Below, piece after piece: positions 34,342-43,426 of a DNA stretch of 57,791 nucleotides (position 1 is its first letter; every line of letters begins with the position of its first letter). Source of the DNA: a virus. A model generated the notes under the pieces. The model did not search any database. It was not told the DNA's origin and saw nothing but the letters and a program-made list of their open reading frames with translations. A program made the translations under genes and the position numbers. Location: positions 1-57,791 of the IMG/VR virus record IMGVR_UViG_3300032116_019333; one strand, 5' to 3'.

Positions 34342-35676
34342 ATGGACCTCCTACCATTCCAACGAGAACACGCCCGCCGGGTGATTGATGCTCTTCGCCG
34401 CCACCGCACGGCACTCGATGCCAGCGACCCCGGTGTCGGAAAAACCTACGTTGCGTCCCAAGTCGCCAAGACGACCGGGTTATCGCTGCTCGTGATTGCC
34501 CCGAAACCGGTGCTTCCGGCGTGGCGCAAAGTCGCCGCCGCATTTGATGCGCCGGTCACTCTGATTACGAACTTTGAGCAGATCCGTTTGGGCAAGACCC
34601 CATACGGCAGATTCGTGGACAAGCGATTCGTTTGGTCGGTGCCAACCGGAACGCTTCTCGTCTTTGATGAGGCTCAGAAATGCAAGGCGCGCGAGAGCTT
34701 GAATGCGGAGATGCTGATCGCTGCGAAACGGCAAGGCATCCCCACGTTGTTGTGCTCAGCGACGGCTGCCTCAAACCCGTTGGAGATGCGGGCCATCGGT
34801 TACGCGCTCGGCCTACACCGGCTCCACGATTATTGGCCGTGGGCGATCAACCACGGCGTTCAAAAAGGCCGCTTCGGGATGGAGTTCAATGGCGACCATG
34901 ATGCGCTCTGGAGGCTCCATAGTCAGATATTCTCTCCCGGTGGCCCCGGATCTCGCTTGAGAATCGCCGACATTCCCGAGTTCCCCGAAAGCCAGATCAT
35001 CGCCGAGCCGGTCGCGACCGGGGAGGAGCGGAAGATCCAGCGGATCTACGATCAGATGACGCGTGACCTCAACCAGGCACTAGCTGTCGAAGATCATGAC
35101 GAGTTGTGCGACCTAGCCGTCCGGATGGACGCTACCAAAGCGAACCATCTGACCATCCTGCTGCGGGCGCGGCAGCAGATCGAAGCGCTCAAGGCCAAGA
35201 CCATCGCGGCCATGGCGAAGGACGCTACTGACGAAGGCATGTCCGTCGCGGTGTTCGTGAACTTCGACGAATCCATCGACGAGGTTGCCAAGTTGTTGAA
35301 AACCTCCTGCGTCATCCGTGGTGGCCAGCGTGATGCCGACCGCGAGCAGGCGATCCGCCGTTTCCAGGCGAATCAGGAGAATTTCATTGTCTGCAACATT
35401 CGCGCCGGTGGTGTTGGTGTCAGCCTCCACGACCCGACCGGAGGCAAGCCGCGGCTCGCGCTGATTTCGCCGACGTATTCCGCGCAAGATCTTCGCCAGG
35501 CACTTGGCCGCGTCCATCGGGCGGGCGGTGCCCACTCGATCCAGCGGATCATCTTTGCTGCCGATACTGTCGAGGAACGGGCGTGTGAGGCGGTGTCCGC
35601 AAAGCTCGCCCACATCGACCTTCTCAACGACGGAGATATGCAGGGCCAATTTCTAATCCCCGCATCGCAGGAGTGA
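34342..35676 (+). CDS. SNF2/DEAD-type helicase (phage replication)
   Basis: 444 aa. Walker A ASDPGVGKTYVAS at 27-39 and DEAQKCK at 109-115 (a DEAQ in place of DEAH), SATAASNP motif III, and a C-terminal helicase domain with LGRVHRAGGAHS. This compact SF2 helicase heads an early operon. Its stop overlaps the next GTG as GTGA, and RecB-like nuclease, polymerase and primase-helicase follow, so it probably serves replication or recombination. Confidence 0.85.
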   Translation: MDLLPFQREHARRVIDALRRHRTALDASDPGVGKTYVASQVAKTTGLSLLVIAPKPVLPAWRKVAAAFDAPVTLITNFEQIRLGKTPYGRFVDKRFVWSVPTGTLLVFDEAQKCKARESLNAEMLIAAKRQGIPTLLCSATAASNPLEMRAIGYALGLHRLHDYWPWAINHGVQKGRFGMEFNGDHDALWRLHSQIFSPGGPGSRLRIADIPEFPESQIIAEPVATGEERKIQRIYDQMTRDLNQALAVEDHDELCDLAVRMDATKANHLTILLRARQQIEALKAKTIAAMAKDATDEGMSVAVFVNFDESIDEVAKLLKTSCVIRGGQRDADREQAIRRFQANQENFIVCNIRAGGVGVSLHDPTGGKPRLALISPTYSAQDLRQALGRVHRAGGAHSIQRIIFAADTVEERACEAVSAKLAHIDLLNDGDMQGQFLIPASQE

Positions 35677-36785
35677 ATATGGACACAATCATTCCCACTC
35701 CCGCCGAGGATCGGCCACACGCCGAACACTCACCCAGCTCGCTCTCACTCAAGGAAGTCTGCCCGGGATTCCGCCCGGACTCCAAGGCATCCGTCGCCAG
35801 CGAGGAAGGATCACGTTGCCACCACGCACTTGAAACCAGCAAGGACGATGGGCTGGACGACGAACAACTTCAGGTGGTCGGAATGTGCCGCGACTATGTG
35901 GCCGGCGTCGAAGCCGATGCCCGCGCTCATGGCGATGTCACGATCTTGCGTGAGGAAAAACTCACCATCGCCGGTGGCCTGACCTTCGGCACCGCCGACC
36001 TGGTGATCGTTTCGGCCAAGGCAACCGCCGCCGACCTCATTGATTTCAAGTTCGGGCGTAACCCGGTAGCCGATGCCGAAGATAACGTGCAGATGCAGTG
36101 CTACGCGCTCGGGGTGTTTGAGAAGTTCCCCGGCGTCCAGACGGTCAACGTCCACATCCTGCTTCCCCGTCGCGACGAGGTTTCGACGGCCGCCTACCAT
36201 AGGGCGGATGTCCCGCGTCTGCGGCTGAGGATCGAGACGATCATCGCTCGCGCATCGCAACCCGACCCGGAACTCCACCCAACGGATGGATGCCTGTGGT
36301 GTGCCCGTAAGGCGACCTGCAAGGCTCTTCACAACCACGCATTGACGCTGGCCTCCGGTTACTCCGACGAGCTTGTCATTCCCGACCAAGTTCACCCGTC
36401 TAACATCACCGACCCCTCAATCATGGCGCGGGCACTTCAAGTGGCCCGCGTGATGGACAAGTGGTGTGAGAGCGTCCGCCATCACGCCCTCAAAATGCGC
36501 CTCTCGGGTGTCGAAATCCCCGGCCACGAGCTTCGGAGTCGCTCGGGAAACCGGAAGATCACTGACGCCCTCGCCGCGTGGGGCGCGGTTCGCGACCGCA
36601 TCGATCCCGACCGCTTCATCGCGTGCTGCGAAGTCAGCCTGGCCAAACTCGAAGACGAGGTGGCTGCCAAAGCCCAGAGGGGCGGCAAGGCCAAGGCTAA
36701 ACACGAACTCTGCGAATCCCTCGCCGCTGTCGGTGCCTACGAGGCCGGCGGCGAGATGACCTATCTCACCCGGACGCGCAAGTGA
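35673..36785 (+). CDS. RecB-like nuclease, DUF2800 family
   Basis: 370 aa, GTG start overlapping the helicase stop. PD-(D/E)XK core: GTADLVIV then ADLIDFKFGR (D...xDxK), and the Cys-rich end box CLWCARKATCKAL as in Cas4/AddB-like nucleases. In many phages a DUF2800 nuclease sits beside a small partner protein and a family A polymerase, as here. A role in end processing or single-strand annealing recombination is likely. Confidence 0.8.
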   Translation: MNMDTIIPTPAEDRPHAEHSPSSLSLKEVCPGFRPDSKASVASEEGSRCHHALETSKDDGLDDEQLQVVGMCRDYVAGVEADARAHGDVTILREEKLTIAGGLTFGTADLVIVSAKATAADLIDFKFGRNPVADAEDNVQMQCYALGVFEKFPGVQTVNVHILLPRRDEVSTAAYHRADVPRLRLRIETIIARASQPDPELHPTDGCLWCARKATCKALHNHALTLASGYSDELVIPDQVHPSNITDPSIMARALQVARVMDKWCESVRHHALKMRLSGVEIPGHELRSRSGNRKITDALAAWGAVRDRIDPDRFIACCEVSLAKLEDEVAAKAQRGGKAKAKHELCESLAAVGAYEAGGEMTYLTRTRK

Positions 36786-36829
36786 ACGGGCAACCAACAA
36801 AACAACAAAACAACATACGAACCAAAGCC

Positions 36830-37567
36830 ATGCTTACATCGTTCAAACGCCAAGAAGGGGCCGCCCCAGCGGCCGTAGCCGAACCCGTTCAGCCGGTCAT
36901 CCCGGTTGCGGATGACATCCAAGACCACGAGGAAACCTCGCTTTCCTCGCTACCGTCCCGCCCACTCGAAGGGGAGTTCCTGCCGCAGGATTTTGTTCTG
37001 CCGCGCCTTAACCTCGTCCAGTCGGTCGGTCCGCTGTCGGAGACGTTTCAGCCAGGAGCCTACGTCTATAACAAGGAGGTGACGCTCTCGGACGGCACCC
37101 AGCCGGTGTCGCTCACCGTGCTGCGCATCCGCAAGCAATACCAAGAATACGTTGCCTATGGTGGCGAGGAAATGCCCCGCGTGTTCGACACGCTGGAGGA
37201 AGTCCGCGCTGCTGGTGGCTGGATCGACTGGCGCGACAACCAACGCCCGCCGTTCTCGCCAATCCTCAACGCGTTGGTGCTGGTGAAGTCCCCGTTCCCG
37301 GAACACCCGATGTTTCCGCATCACTTCGGTGAGGATGACTACGGGCTTGCCCTCTGGACGCTGCGCTCCACCGCATTCACCCGTGCTGGCAAGACGATCA
37401 TCACCGCTTCGCAGTTCGCTCTCCGCGACGGCCTGCACCTTGGTGAATGGTCGCTGACCTCCCGCCGCGAAAAACTCGGCATGAACTTCGTCCACGTTCC
37501 GGTGCTGCGTCACGCCACCCGCCACAACGACGAGTTCGCCGCCTTCGCCCTGTCTCTCGTCGGATAA
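36830..37567 (+). CDS. Replication-module protein of unknown function
   Basis: 245 aa from the ATG at 36830; a GTG at 36782 overlaps the previous stop but gives a low-complexity Gln/Asn leader. Conserved-looking block LPRLNLVQSVGPLSETFQPG and WTLRSTAFTRAGK. Its place, after a DUF2800 nuclease and before the polymerase, is where many phages encode an ssDNA-binding partner (DUF2815), but I cannot confirm the family. The leader is A/C-rich. Confidence 0.6.
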   Translation: MLTSFKRQEGAAPAAVAEPVQPVIPVADDIQDHEETSLSSLPSRPLEGEFLPQDFVLPRLNLVQSVGPLSETFQPGAYVYNKEVTLSDGTQPVSLTVLRIRKQYQEYVAYGGEEMPRVFDTLEEVRAAGGWIDWRDNQRPPFSPILNALVLVKSPFPEHPMFPHHFGEDDYGLALWTLRSTAFTRAGKTIITASQFALRDGLHLGEWSLTSRREKLGMNFVHVPVLRHATRHNDEFAAFALSLVG

Positions 37568-37635
37568 TTCGGGCGACTCCAACAAAGCGCGACCGGGTGG
37601 GGCCAATCCCATCCGGTCGTGTCGCAGTTGGAAGT

Positions 37636-38013
37636 ATGGCCCAACCAAAACCAAATGAAACAAGTCCGGCCTCCGCATCCGCAATCCATCGCGAGCTTCT
37701 CGCGTGTCTGATTCGAGCGGGGGAATTGAGTGTTGAATGGAAGCTCGTGCTGTGCGCGACGCATTCCGAACCCCGCCTGCCGAAATTTGCTCGGCTGGCA
37801 ATCGCGCTGGTCGCCTCACGCGCCCAGTCCAAGTGCGTCGCTGTCGCGGATAACGTGATCGACGGAATGCTGTCGCTGGTTCGCGGCGAACGTCAACGAG
37901 TGACGCGAAAGCTCCGCTCGTGCCAAGCCGACCTGGCATTTCTCGGGGCTGCCGACCGGACGGTGGCAGCCATCATCCGCAAATCCACCACCCGCGCTCG
38001 TCATGGCAACTGA
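37636..38013 (+). CDS. Hypothetical replication-region protein
   Basis: 125 aa, helical and basic, overlapping the polymerase start by 11 nt. The pattern RELLACLIRAGELSVEWKLV then repeated Arg/Lys suggests a small DNA- or protein-binding partner of the polymerase. No family recognised. Confidence 0.55.
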   Translation: MAQPKPNETSPASASAIHRELLACLIRAGELSVEWKLVLCATHSEPRLPKFARLAIALVASRAQSKCVAVADNVIDGMLSLVRGERQRVTRKLRSCQADLAFLGAADRTVAAIIRKSTTRARHGN

Positions 38014-39769
38014 TACGCTGGAAAACGCGCCAGCCGTCGCCGTGGACTTCGAGACGTTCTACGGCAAGGACTGCGACATCAAGTCACTTGGCCAGTGGCA
38101 CTACCTGAACGATCCAAGGTGTGAAATCTATCTGATGGGTATCGCCGGGGACGGCATCTCATGGGCCGGTAATCCGAAGGACTTCGACTGGAGCTTGCTC
38201 GATGGCAAGTTCATCGTCGCCCACAACCTTTCGTTTGACGGCCTCGTGATGGCGAAGCTCGCCCGCGACGGCGTGATCCCGAGCCATGTCCAGTTCGCCG
38301 GAGGCGGCTGCACGGCCAACCTGTCGGTGTATCTCGGGGCACCGAGAAACCTGGCCGGTGCTGCCCGCGAGTTGCTTGGCGTCGATGTCACCAAAGACCT
38401 GAGGACGTGGATGAAGGGCAAGACGTGGCAGGACGCAGTCGATGCCGGTCGCGCCTACGAGATGCGTGAATATGTCCTGCGGGACGCCCGGACATGCTTC
38501 GACCTATGGCAGAAGCACTCACACGAATGGCCGGCTCACGAGCGCGAACTCGCCCACCTTACGATGACCGCTGGGTGGAACGGATTTCGCATCGACCAGA
38601 CGATGACGGAGCAGGCTGCGGCATCGCTCGACCTCGTGATGTGGCAGGCCCGCAATGACATCCCGTGGGCCGATGGCGATACCGCCGTGCTTTCGATCAA
38701 GGCACTTGGCGAACACTGTCGCGCCAACTCCATCCCGCCACCACCCTCAACGTCCGAGGATGACCCGGCGTGCGCGGCATGGGAGGACAAATACGGCGAG
38801 CAGTTCCCTTGGGTGGCCGCAATGCGGAATTACCGGAAGGCGAACATGCTTCGCGAGAAGCTCCGCGTGATGACCGACCGGATCCGCCCGACCGATGGGT
38901 GCATGGGCTACGGCATGAAGTATTTCGGTGCGCACACTGGCCGCTGGAGCGGCGATGCCCGGTTCAATGTCCAAAATCTTCCACGCGGGGAATCCTATGG
39001 CGCAGACCTCCGTGGCTGCATCGTCCCTCGTCCCGGGAAGGAGTTCGTCATCTGTGACCTGTCGCAGATCGAGCCGCGTGTACTCGCCTGGCTGTGCGGT
39101 GACACGATGTTGTTAGAGCAACTCACCAATGGCGTTCCTCTCTACGAGGCGCACGCGCGCGCCACGATGGGATGGACGGGAGGCAACCTGAAAAAGGAAA
39201 ACCCCGAAATCTACGCACTGGCGAAAGCCCGTGTCCTCGGCCTCGGCTACGGGTGCGGACCCGCGAAGTTCATCGAGGTCGCCCGCACGATGGCTGGCAT
39301 TACGATCACTCCGCAGGTGGCGACACGCACGGTCGAAGCATTCCGCGGGTCGAACCGGAAGATCACCGCGCTGTGGAACCGGTTGCAGAATGACTTCCGC
39401 CGGTCGTCCGGCGGCGACTTCGTCGTCGAGCTGCCATCCGGACGCCGGTTGACTTATCGCGATGTGTCGTCGGCGAGTGGCTGGACGGCACGGGTCGAAC
39501 GCGGCGGTCGCCGCATACCATTCTACGGCGGAAAACTCTGCGAAAACCTCGTCCAGGCGGTAGCACGCGACGTGTTCGCCGAGTCCCTGTTGCGGCTGCG
39601 TAGGCTGGGAGTGGATGTCGTCTTTCACGTCCATGACGAGGCGGTGTGCGAGGTCGCTCCCGGCACCGACCCCCACGAGATCGAGCGGATCATGTCCATC
39701 ACCCCTGACTGGCTCACCGGCTGCCCGCTCGCCGCTGAAGCCGTCGTCACCACGCGCTACTGCAAATGA
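38003..39769 (+). CDS. DNA polymerase, family A, with proofreading exonuclease
   Basis: 588 aa. DEDD exonuclease at the N-terminus (VDFETFYG, Asp15 and Glu17; HNLSFDGLVM). Polymerase motif A DLSQIEPRVLAWL near 352-364, a motif B region with ARVLGLGYGCGPAKF, motif C HVHDEAVCE near 541-549. Compact phage-type polymerase that replicates the genome. Its stop overlaps the primase-helicase ATG (ATGA). Confidence 0.92.
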   Translation: MATDTLENAPAVAVDFETFYGKDCDIKSLGQWHYLNDPRCEIYLMGIAGDGISWAGNPKDFDWSLLDGKFIVAHNLSFDGLVMAKLARDGVIPSHVQFAGGGCTANLSVYLGAPRNLAGAARELLGVDVTKDLRTWMKGKTWQDAVDAGRAYEMREYVLRDARTCFDLWQKHSHEWPAHERELAHLTMTAGWNGFRIDQTMTEQAAASLDLVMWQARNDIPWADGDTAVLSIKALGEHCRANSIPPPPSTSEDDPACAAWEDKYGEQFPWVAAMRNYRKANMLREKLRVMTDRIRPTDGCMGYGMKYFGAHTGRWSGDARFNVQNLPRGESYGADLRGCIVPRPGKEFVICDLSQIEPRVLAWLCGDTMLLEQLTNGVPLYEAHARATMGWTGGNLKKENPEIYALAKARVLGLGYGCGPAKFIEVARTMAGITITPQVATRTVEAFRGSNRKITALWNRLQNDFRRSSGGDFVVELPSGRRLTYRDVSSASGWTARVERGGRRIPFYGGKLCENLVQAVARDVFAESLLRLRRLGVDVVFHVHDEAVCEVAPGTDPHEIERIMSITPDWLTGCPLAAEAVVTTRYCK

Positions 39770-41940
39770 ACGCCCCTACCACAACATTCCCCAAACTTTT
39801 CTGCCTCGAAAACCTGTCCGGCCAGCGCGTGATGCTGGAGGAGCCATGGTCTCCCCATCTCAACGGTGCCCGTGCGGTGCCCTCCGGTCTCGACAAGGAG
39901 GGATTCCGCCGATGGTGCTCCGACCCGTCCACTAGCAGCTTGTTCTTCTCCGGATACGAGGCCGCGAATGCCGCGCTTCGCCTCGGAGACCAGAACCCTC
40001 CCCAGTTCATGCACGCGCTGGTGGTGGACTACGACGCGAAGGTGGCCTCAGGCGAAATCGACGCATTCCTCAAACGTGCGAACCCGGAATACCCGCCGAA
40101 CATGGTGGCCGCCTCGTTCTCTGGCAATGCCCGCGCCGTCTGGTTGTTCTCTTCTCCGCTGCCGGTGTTCGACCGGAAGTCGCAGAAGGCGATCCTCACC
40201 CGGTTCAAGAAGGAACTGAAGCTCAAGAAGCTGCTTCCCGGACTGGACGAGGAGGCGCTGGAACGACCGTCGCAATACTACCACTGCGGCGACGGGTGGC
40301 GCGTCGTCCACGATTCGTTGATGCCCGTGGACTTGCTCCAAGCATGGGCCATCCAGGCATCGAAGGCCACGGACTGGCGCACCCTCGGTGAGGTCATCCC
40401 GATTGAGCGGGTGGCCGACGAGGTTGAGAAGCGATTCCCCGGACGCTGGCCCGGGCCATTCGAGGAAGGTGCCCGTGGCCCGCGGTTCTGGGATGAAAGC
40501 GCCGACTGCCCGGGAGCAGCCATCATCCGGCCAAGCGGCATGCAATGCTTCACAGGTCCGAAACCATTCGTCACCTGGGTCGAGATCTTCGGCAAGAAGT
40601 TCACCGACGCGTTCCGCGCCTCCACCATCGGTGCCGCGATCAACGGGACGTGGTTCGACGGACGCGACTACTGGATCCAGATCGGCGGTATCTGGAGGCT
40701 ATTCAAAAAGCCCGACATCTCACTCCATCTGCGGGTTGCTCATGCAATATCCGACGAGCGCCCCGGTGGAGCCACGGCATCGCCACTCGACATCGCGCTC
40801 GAACAAATCCACCAGCAACGGTGCCTCGATGGTGCCGCGCCGTTTGTGTTTCGCCGCGACCACCTGATCCCATTCGGCGGCAAGCGGTATCTCAACATCA
40901 GCCGGTCACGTATCATCGAGCCGATGGCCGGCACGGGCGAATGGGGCGATGGCTTCCCGTGGATCGCCGACTTCCTCGCCGGGTTGTTCGATCCGGATGA
41001 GCAACTCGACTTCTTCCTGTCGTGGTTGGCCTACGCCTACCGCCACGCGCTCGCAGGCAGGCCGAAGAACGGTCAGGCGATCTTCCTCGCCGGTGACGTG
41101 AACCAGGGGAAGACGCTCGTCTCCAACGTCCTCATCGGCGGCCTGTTCGGCGGCCACATGGATGCCTCCGATTTCCTGTTAGGCGAATCCCGCTTCAACA
41201 AGGAACTCTTCGAGGTGGGCGTGTGGGCGGTGGACGACACGGTGCCGTCGTCGGACCCGAAGAAGCAGCAGCTCTACTCGGCGATGCTCAAGAAGATCCC
41301 GGCGAACTATGCGTTCCAATACCATCCGAAGTTCCGCGACCAGATCATGCTGCCGTGGGCCGGTCGCGTTGTGATCACGTGCAATGCCGACCCGGAATCG
41401 ATCCGCATCCTGCCAGACGTCGAGATGAGCATCCTCGACAAGATCTGCTTGTTCCGCATCCGCACCGCCGAACGCAACTTCACCGATGCCGCCGACCATA
41501 TCCGTGCCGAACTTCCGGCCTTCGCCCGGTGGCTCCGCGATTACGAACTTCCCGAGCATTGCCAAGGGGATGTCCGCTTCGGTGTCCGCTGCTACCACCA
41601 CGCCGCGTTGATCGAGACTGCGCGCCAGTCGGGCAACACGGCGGGCTTCATCGAGCTTCTGGAGCGGTTCCTGCGCTCGTGGTTCTCCGACCCCGGCCAG
41701 ACCGACTGGACGGGCACAGCGACCGACCTGCTCGCGGAAATGATGGCTGACGAGTCCACCAAGCACGTCGCGGCCAAATACACGCCCGACCAGATCGGAC
41801 GCCGGCTCGGGCAACTCAAGAGCCAGGGATACCCCATCGACTATGGGCGCAACAGCGAGCGCCAGCGCACGCGGACGTGGAGCATCCAACGCAATCGAAA
41901 CCAAGAAACCCTCACAGAAGATGAATCCGATCCTTTCTAA
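39766..41940 (+). CDS. Primase-helicase
   Basis: 724 aa. N-terminal primase-like part with LVVDYDAK (DxD-like) and GNARAVWLFSS, then a helicase domain with Walker A AGDVNQGKTLVSNVL near 442-457, VDDTVPSSDPKKQ, and an arginine-rich sensor region. Overall plan matches D5-like or SF3-type primase-helicases of phages. Coupled to the polymerase and followed directly by the iteron region, the candidate origin it may act on. Confidence 0.85.
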   Translation: MNAPTTTFPKLFCLENLSGQRVMLEEPWSPHLNGARAVPSGLDKEGFRRWCSDPSTSSLFFSGYEAANAALRLGDQNPPQFMHALVVDYDAKVASGEIDAFLKRANPEYPPNMVAASFSGNARAVWLFSSPLPVFDRKSQKAILTRFKKELKLKKLLPGLDEEALERPSQYYHCGDGWRVVHDSLMPVDLLQAWAIQASKATDWRTLGEVIPIERVADEVEKRFPGRWPGPFEEGARGPRFWDESADCPGAAIIRPSGMQCFTGPKPFVTWVEIFGKKFTDAFRASTIGAAINGTWFDGRDYWIQIGGIWRLFKKPDISLHLRVAHAISDERPGGATASPLDIALEQIHQQRCLDGAAPFVFRRDHLIPFGGKRYLNISRSRIIEPMAGTGEWGDGFPWIADFLAGLFDPDEQLDFFLSWLAYAYRHALAGRPKNGQAIFLAGDVNQGKTLVSNVLIGGLFGGHMDASDFLLGESRFNKELFEVGVWAVDDTVPSSDPKKQQLYSAMLKKIPANYAFQYHPKFRDQIMLPWAGRVVITCNADPESIRILPDVEMSILDKICLFRIRTAERNFTDAADHIRAELPAFARWLRDYELPEHCQGDVRFGVRCYHHAALIETARQSGNTAGFIELLERFLRSWFSDPGQTDWTGTATDLLAEMMADESTKHVAAKYTPDQIGRRLGQLKSQGYPIDYGRNSERQRTRTWSIQRNRNQETLTEDESDPF

Positions 41941-41950
41941 CTGCTCGCGC

Positions 41951-42223
41951 GGACACGTCAACGTGTCCAAAACCGCTAGTGTCCGTGCAACGTGTCCGAA
42001 CCGTAGTCCGTTGATCCTGTTGGGTTTGCGGATTCGTCGGACACGTGGACACGTTGTGGAGCGAAAAACCATTTCATGTGTGCGTGCGTGCGCACACGCA
42101 CATGCGCGCACACGCATACATAAACACACATACTTAGTGTCCTTAGTGTCCACGTGTCCGAAACCCTTATTTTTCAAGGGGTGCAGCGTCGGACACGTTG
42201 CGGACACTATGGGCCTAGTGTCC
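41951..42223. repeat. GGACAC iteron array
   Basis: GGACAC at 41951, 42039, 42047, 42191 and 42202; GTGTCC at 41963, 41979, 41992, 42137, 42146, 42154 and 42218. Copies are irregularly spaced in both orientations, in two clusters either side of the alternating tract. Confidence 0.85.
42075..42122. repeat. Alternating purine-pyrimidine tract (Z-DNA-prone)
   Basis: 48 nt of unbroken pyrimidine-purine alternation, mostly GT/GC/AC dinucleotides and nearly self-complementary in part. Such tracts adopt left-handed Z-DNA under negative supercoiling and can ease duplex opening. Confidence 0.85.
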
Positions 42224-42232
42224 GAACATGCG

Positions 42233-42240
42233 AAGGAGGT
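42233..42240 (+). promoter_or_regulatory. Strong Shine-Dalgarno
   Basis: AAGGAGGT, 9 nt before the ATG at 42250. It stands out because nearly every other gene in the genome lacks such a site. Confidence 0.85.
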
Positions 42241-42249
42241 CGCCCTGCC

Positions 42250-42786
42250 ATGAAGGACGATTACTCCAAACGGCAATCCGCCAAGGATGCCGATTACGAA
42301 CGCCAATACCAGACGTGGGTCGATTCCATGTCTCTCGACGAACGTCGTGAAGCGGAGAAGCTCGGTCTGCTCAAGCCCTGCGTCCAACGCTACGGCAACG
42401 GCGCTCCCGACCGCGACATGGCCGACTCGCCACTGGCCAGCCACGAGCCTGACATCGCCGCGCTGGTGGACCATGAGGCCGATCTCAAAACCCCTCAGAC
42501 CCGTGAAGTCGCAGATGTGCTTCGCCACTTCGTTGCCGACCTACTCTCCGAAGGCAACACGAGGCTGACAGTGGAGTGCCTGGCCGTGGCTCTTGGCCTC
42601 AGCGCCTACGACGGCGAGACCATGACCGACATCGCCAAACGCCACGGCATCACCCGTGCGGCAGTGTCGAAGAGGTGCGTTGACATCACCGAAAGGCTGA
42701 ATCTTCCACCTTCAAGGGCCATGCGAAGCACCCGAGCACGCAGGATATACCAGAAGGCACAACTCAAACGAAAACGCCAACCCTGA
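42250..42786 (+). CDS. HTH protein with sigma region-4-like end
   Basis: 178 aa. Charged helical N-terminus, then a helix-turn-helix (MTDIAKRHGITRAAVSKRCVDI) and a basic C-terminus (RSTRARRIYQKAQLKRKRQP). Probably a transcription regulator bound near the iteron region, which lies immediately upstream. It is the only gene in the window with a near-perfect Shine-Dalgarno. Confidence 0.7.
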   Translation: MKDDYSKRQSAKDADYERQYQTWVDSMSLDERREAEKLGLLKPCVQRYGNGAPDRDMADSPLASHEPDIAALVDHEADLKTPQTREVADVLRHFVADLLSEGNTRLTVECLAVALGLSAYDGETMTDIAKRHGITRAAVSKRCVDITERLNLPPSRAMRSTRARRIYQKAQLKRKRQP

Positions 42787-42788
42787 CC

Positions 42789-43394
42789 ATGAACACGCTC
42801 GCCATCAATGACCCGAAATTCACGATTACCCCCACCGGTATCGACTTCCATCACGACCTCACCTTCGAGGAGTGGGACGAACTCGGAACCAAGCTCACAC
42901 CGGTCGGCAAGTCCATCGGGTTCATCATCGGCGACTGGATCAACTACGGCCAAAAAAACTACGGCGAGAAATACGACGAGGCGGTCGCCCGCACTGGCAT
43001 GGACTACGGCTATCTCCGCAACATCGCCTACGTCGCCCGCAAAGTGGACTTGTCATGTCGCCATGACAACCTCGGCTTCGAGCACCACGCTGTCGTCGCG
43101 AAGCTCAAGACCGAGGAGGAGAAAAAGCACTGGCTCGACTTGGCCGAAGAGCACGACCTCAGCGTTCGTCGCCTGCGCAAGTCGATTAACTTCGGTCGTC
43201 TCGCCACCGATGACGAAGTCCAGGGCGATCCCGCCGACCGCGGCCATGTGACCTATCTCGCACTACTCAATCGCATTCGCCGCTGGTGGGCGCGTGAGAC
43301 TCAAAAGGCACCCGTCGATGAATGGGACGAGGACCGCCGCCAGGGACTCAAGAAAGACTTCAAGCTGATCCTCGACATTTACGAGGCGCTTTGA
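42789..43394 (+). CDS. Hypothetical protein, possible DNA-binding (ParB/KorB-like look)
   Basis: 201 aa, starting 2 nt after the previous stop. It has LTFEEWDELGTKLTPVGKSI, then HHAVVAKLKTEEEKKHWLDL and a possible HTH region at LAEEHDLSVRRLRKSI. The arrangement reminds me of plasmid/phage regulators, but I cannot name the family. It contains copy 2 of the 22-bp dyad site, encoding DLSCRHDN. Confidence 0.6.
   Translation: MNTLAINDPKFTITPTGIDFHHDLTFEEWDELGTKLTPVGKSIGFIIGDWINYGQKNYGEKYDEAVARTGMDYGYLRNIAYVARKVDLSCRHDNLGFEHHAVVAKLKTEEEKKHWLDLAEEHDLSVRRLRKSINFGRLATDDEVQGDPADRGHVTYLALLNRIRRWWARETQKAPVDEWDEDRRQGLKKDFKLILDIYEAL
43048..43069. repeat. 22-bp site with dyad symmetry, copy 2
   Basis: Exact reverse complement of 17452-17473: TTGTCATGTCGCCATGACAA at 43050-43069 plus two flanking bases. 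Opposite orientation to copy 1, 25.6 kb away. Confidence 0.75.
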
Positions 43395-43426
43395 ACCCAA
43401 ACCACAACCACAAACCACCTGAGATC

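Larger units (their letters stand above)
41941..42249. other. Iteron-rich non-coding region, candidate replication origin
   Basis: 309 bp. It holds 12 copies of GGACAC or its complement GTGTCC between 41951 and 42223. Seven extend to GGACACGT/ACGTGTCC, and several pair as inverted repeats: GGACACGT-CA-ACGTGTCC at 41951-41968, and CGGACACTA/TAGTGTCCG at 42201-42224 with a 6-nt spacer. A 48-nt alternating purine-pyrimidine tract lies in the middle. Frames open across it are low-complexity and not credible genes. Confidence 0.75.

Noticed and set aside
36950-37939. Minus-strand open frame of 329 codons
   Set aside because: Antisense to two replication-region genes; Arg/Gly-rich composition typical of a shadow frame.
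41843-42253. Plus-strand frame through the alternating purine-pyrimidine tract
   Set aside because: The product would be Ala/His/Arg-Thr repeats made by the tract itself; not a gene.
41179-42528. Long minus-strand open frame, 449 codons, across the primase end and iteron region
   Set aside because: It lies antisense to the primase-helicase and HTH genes and through the repeat tract (Cys/His/Arg-rich low complexity). No domain is visible, and high G+C makes long antisense frames common.
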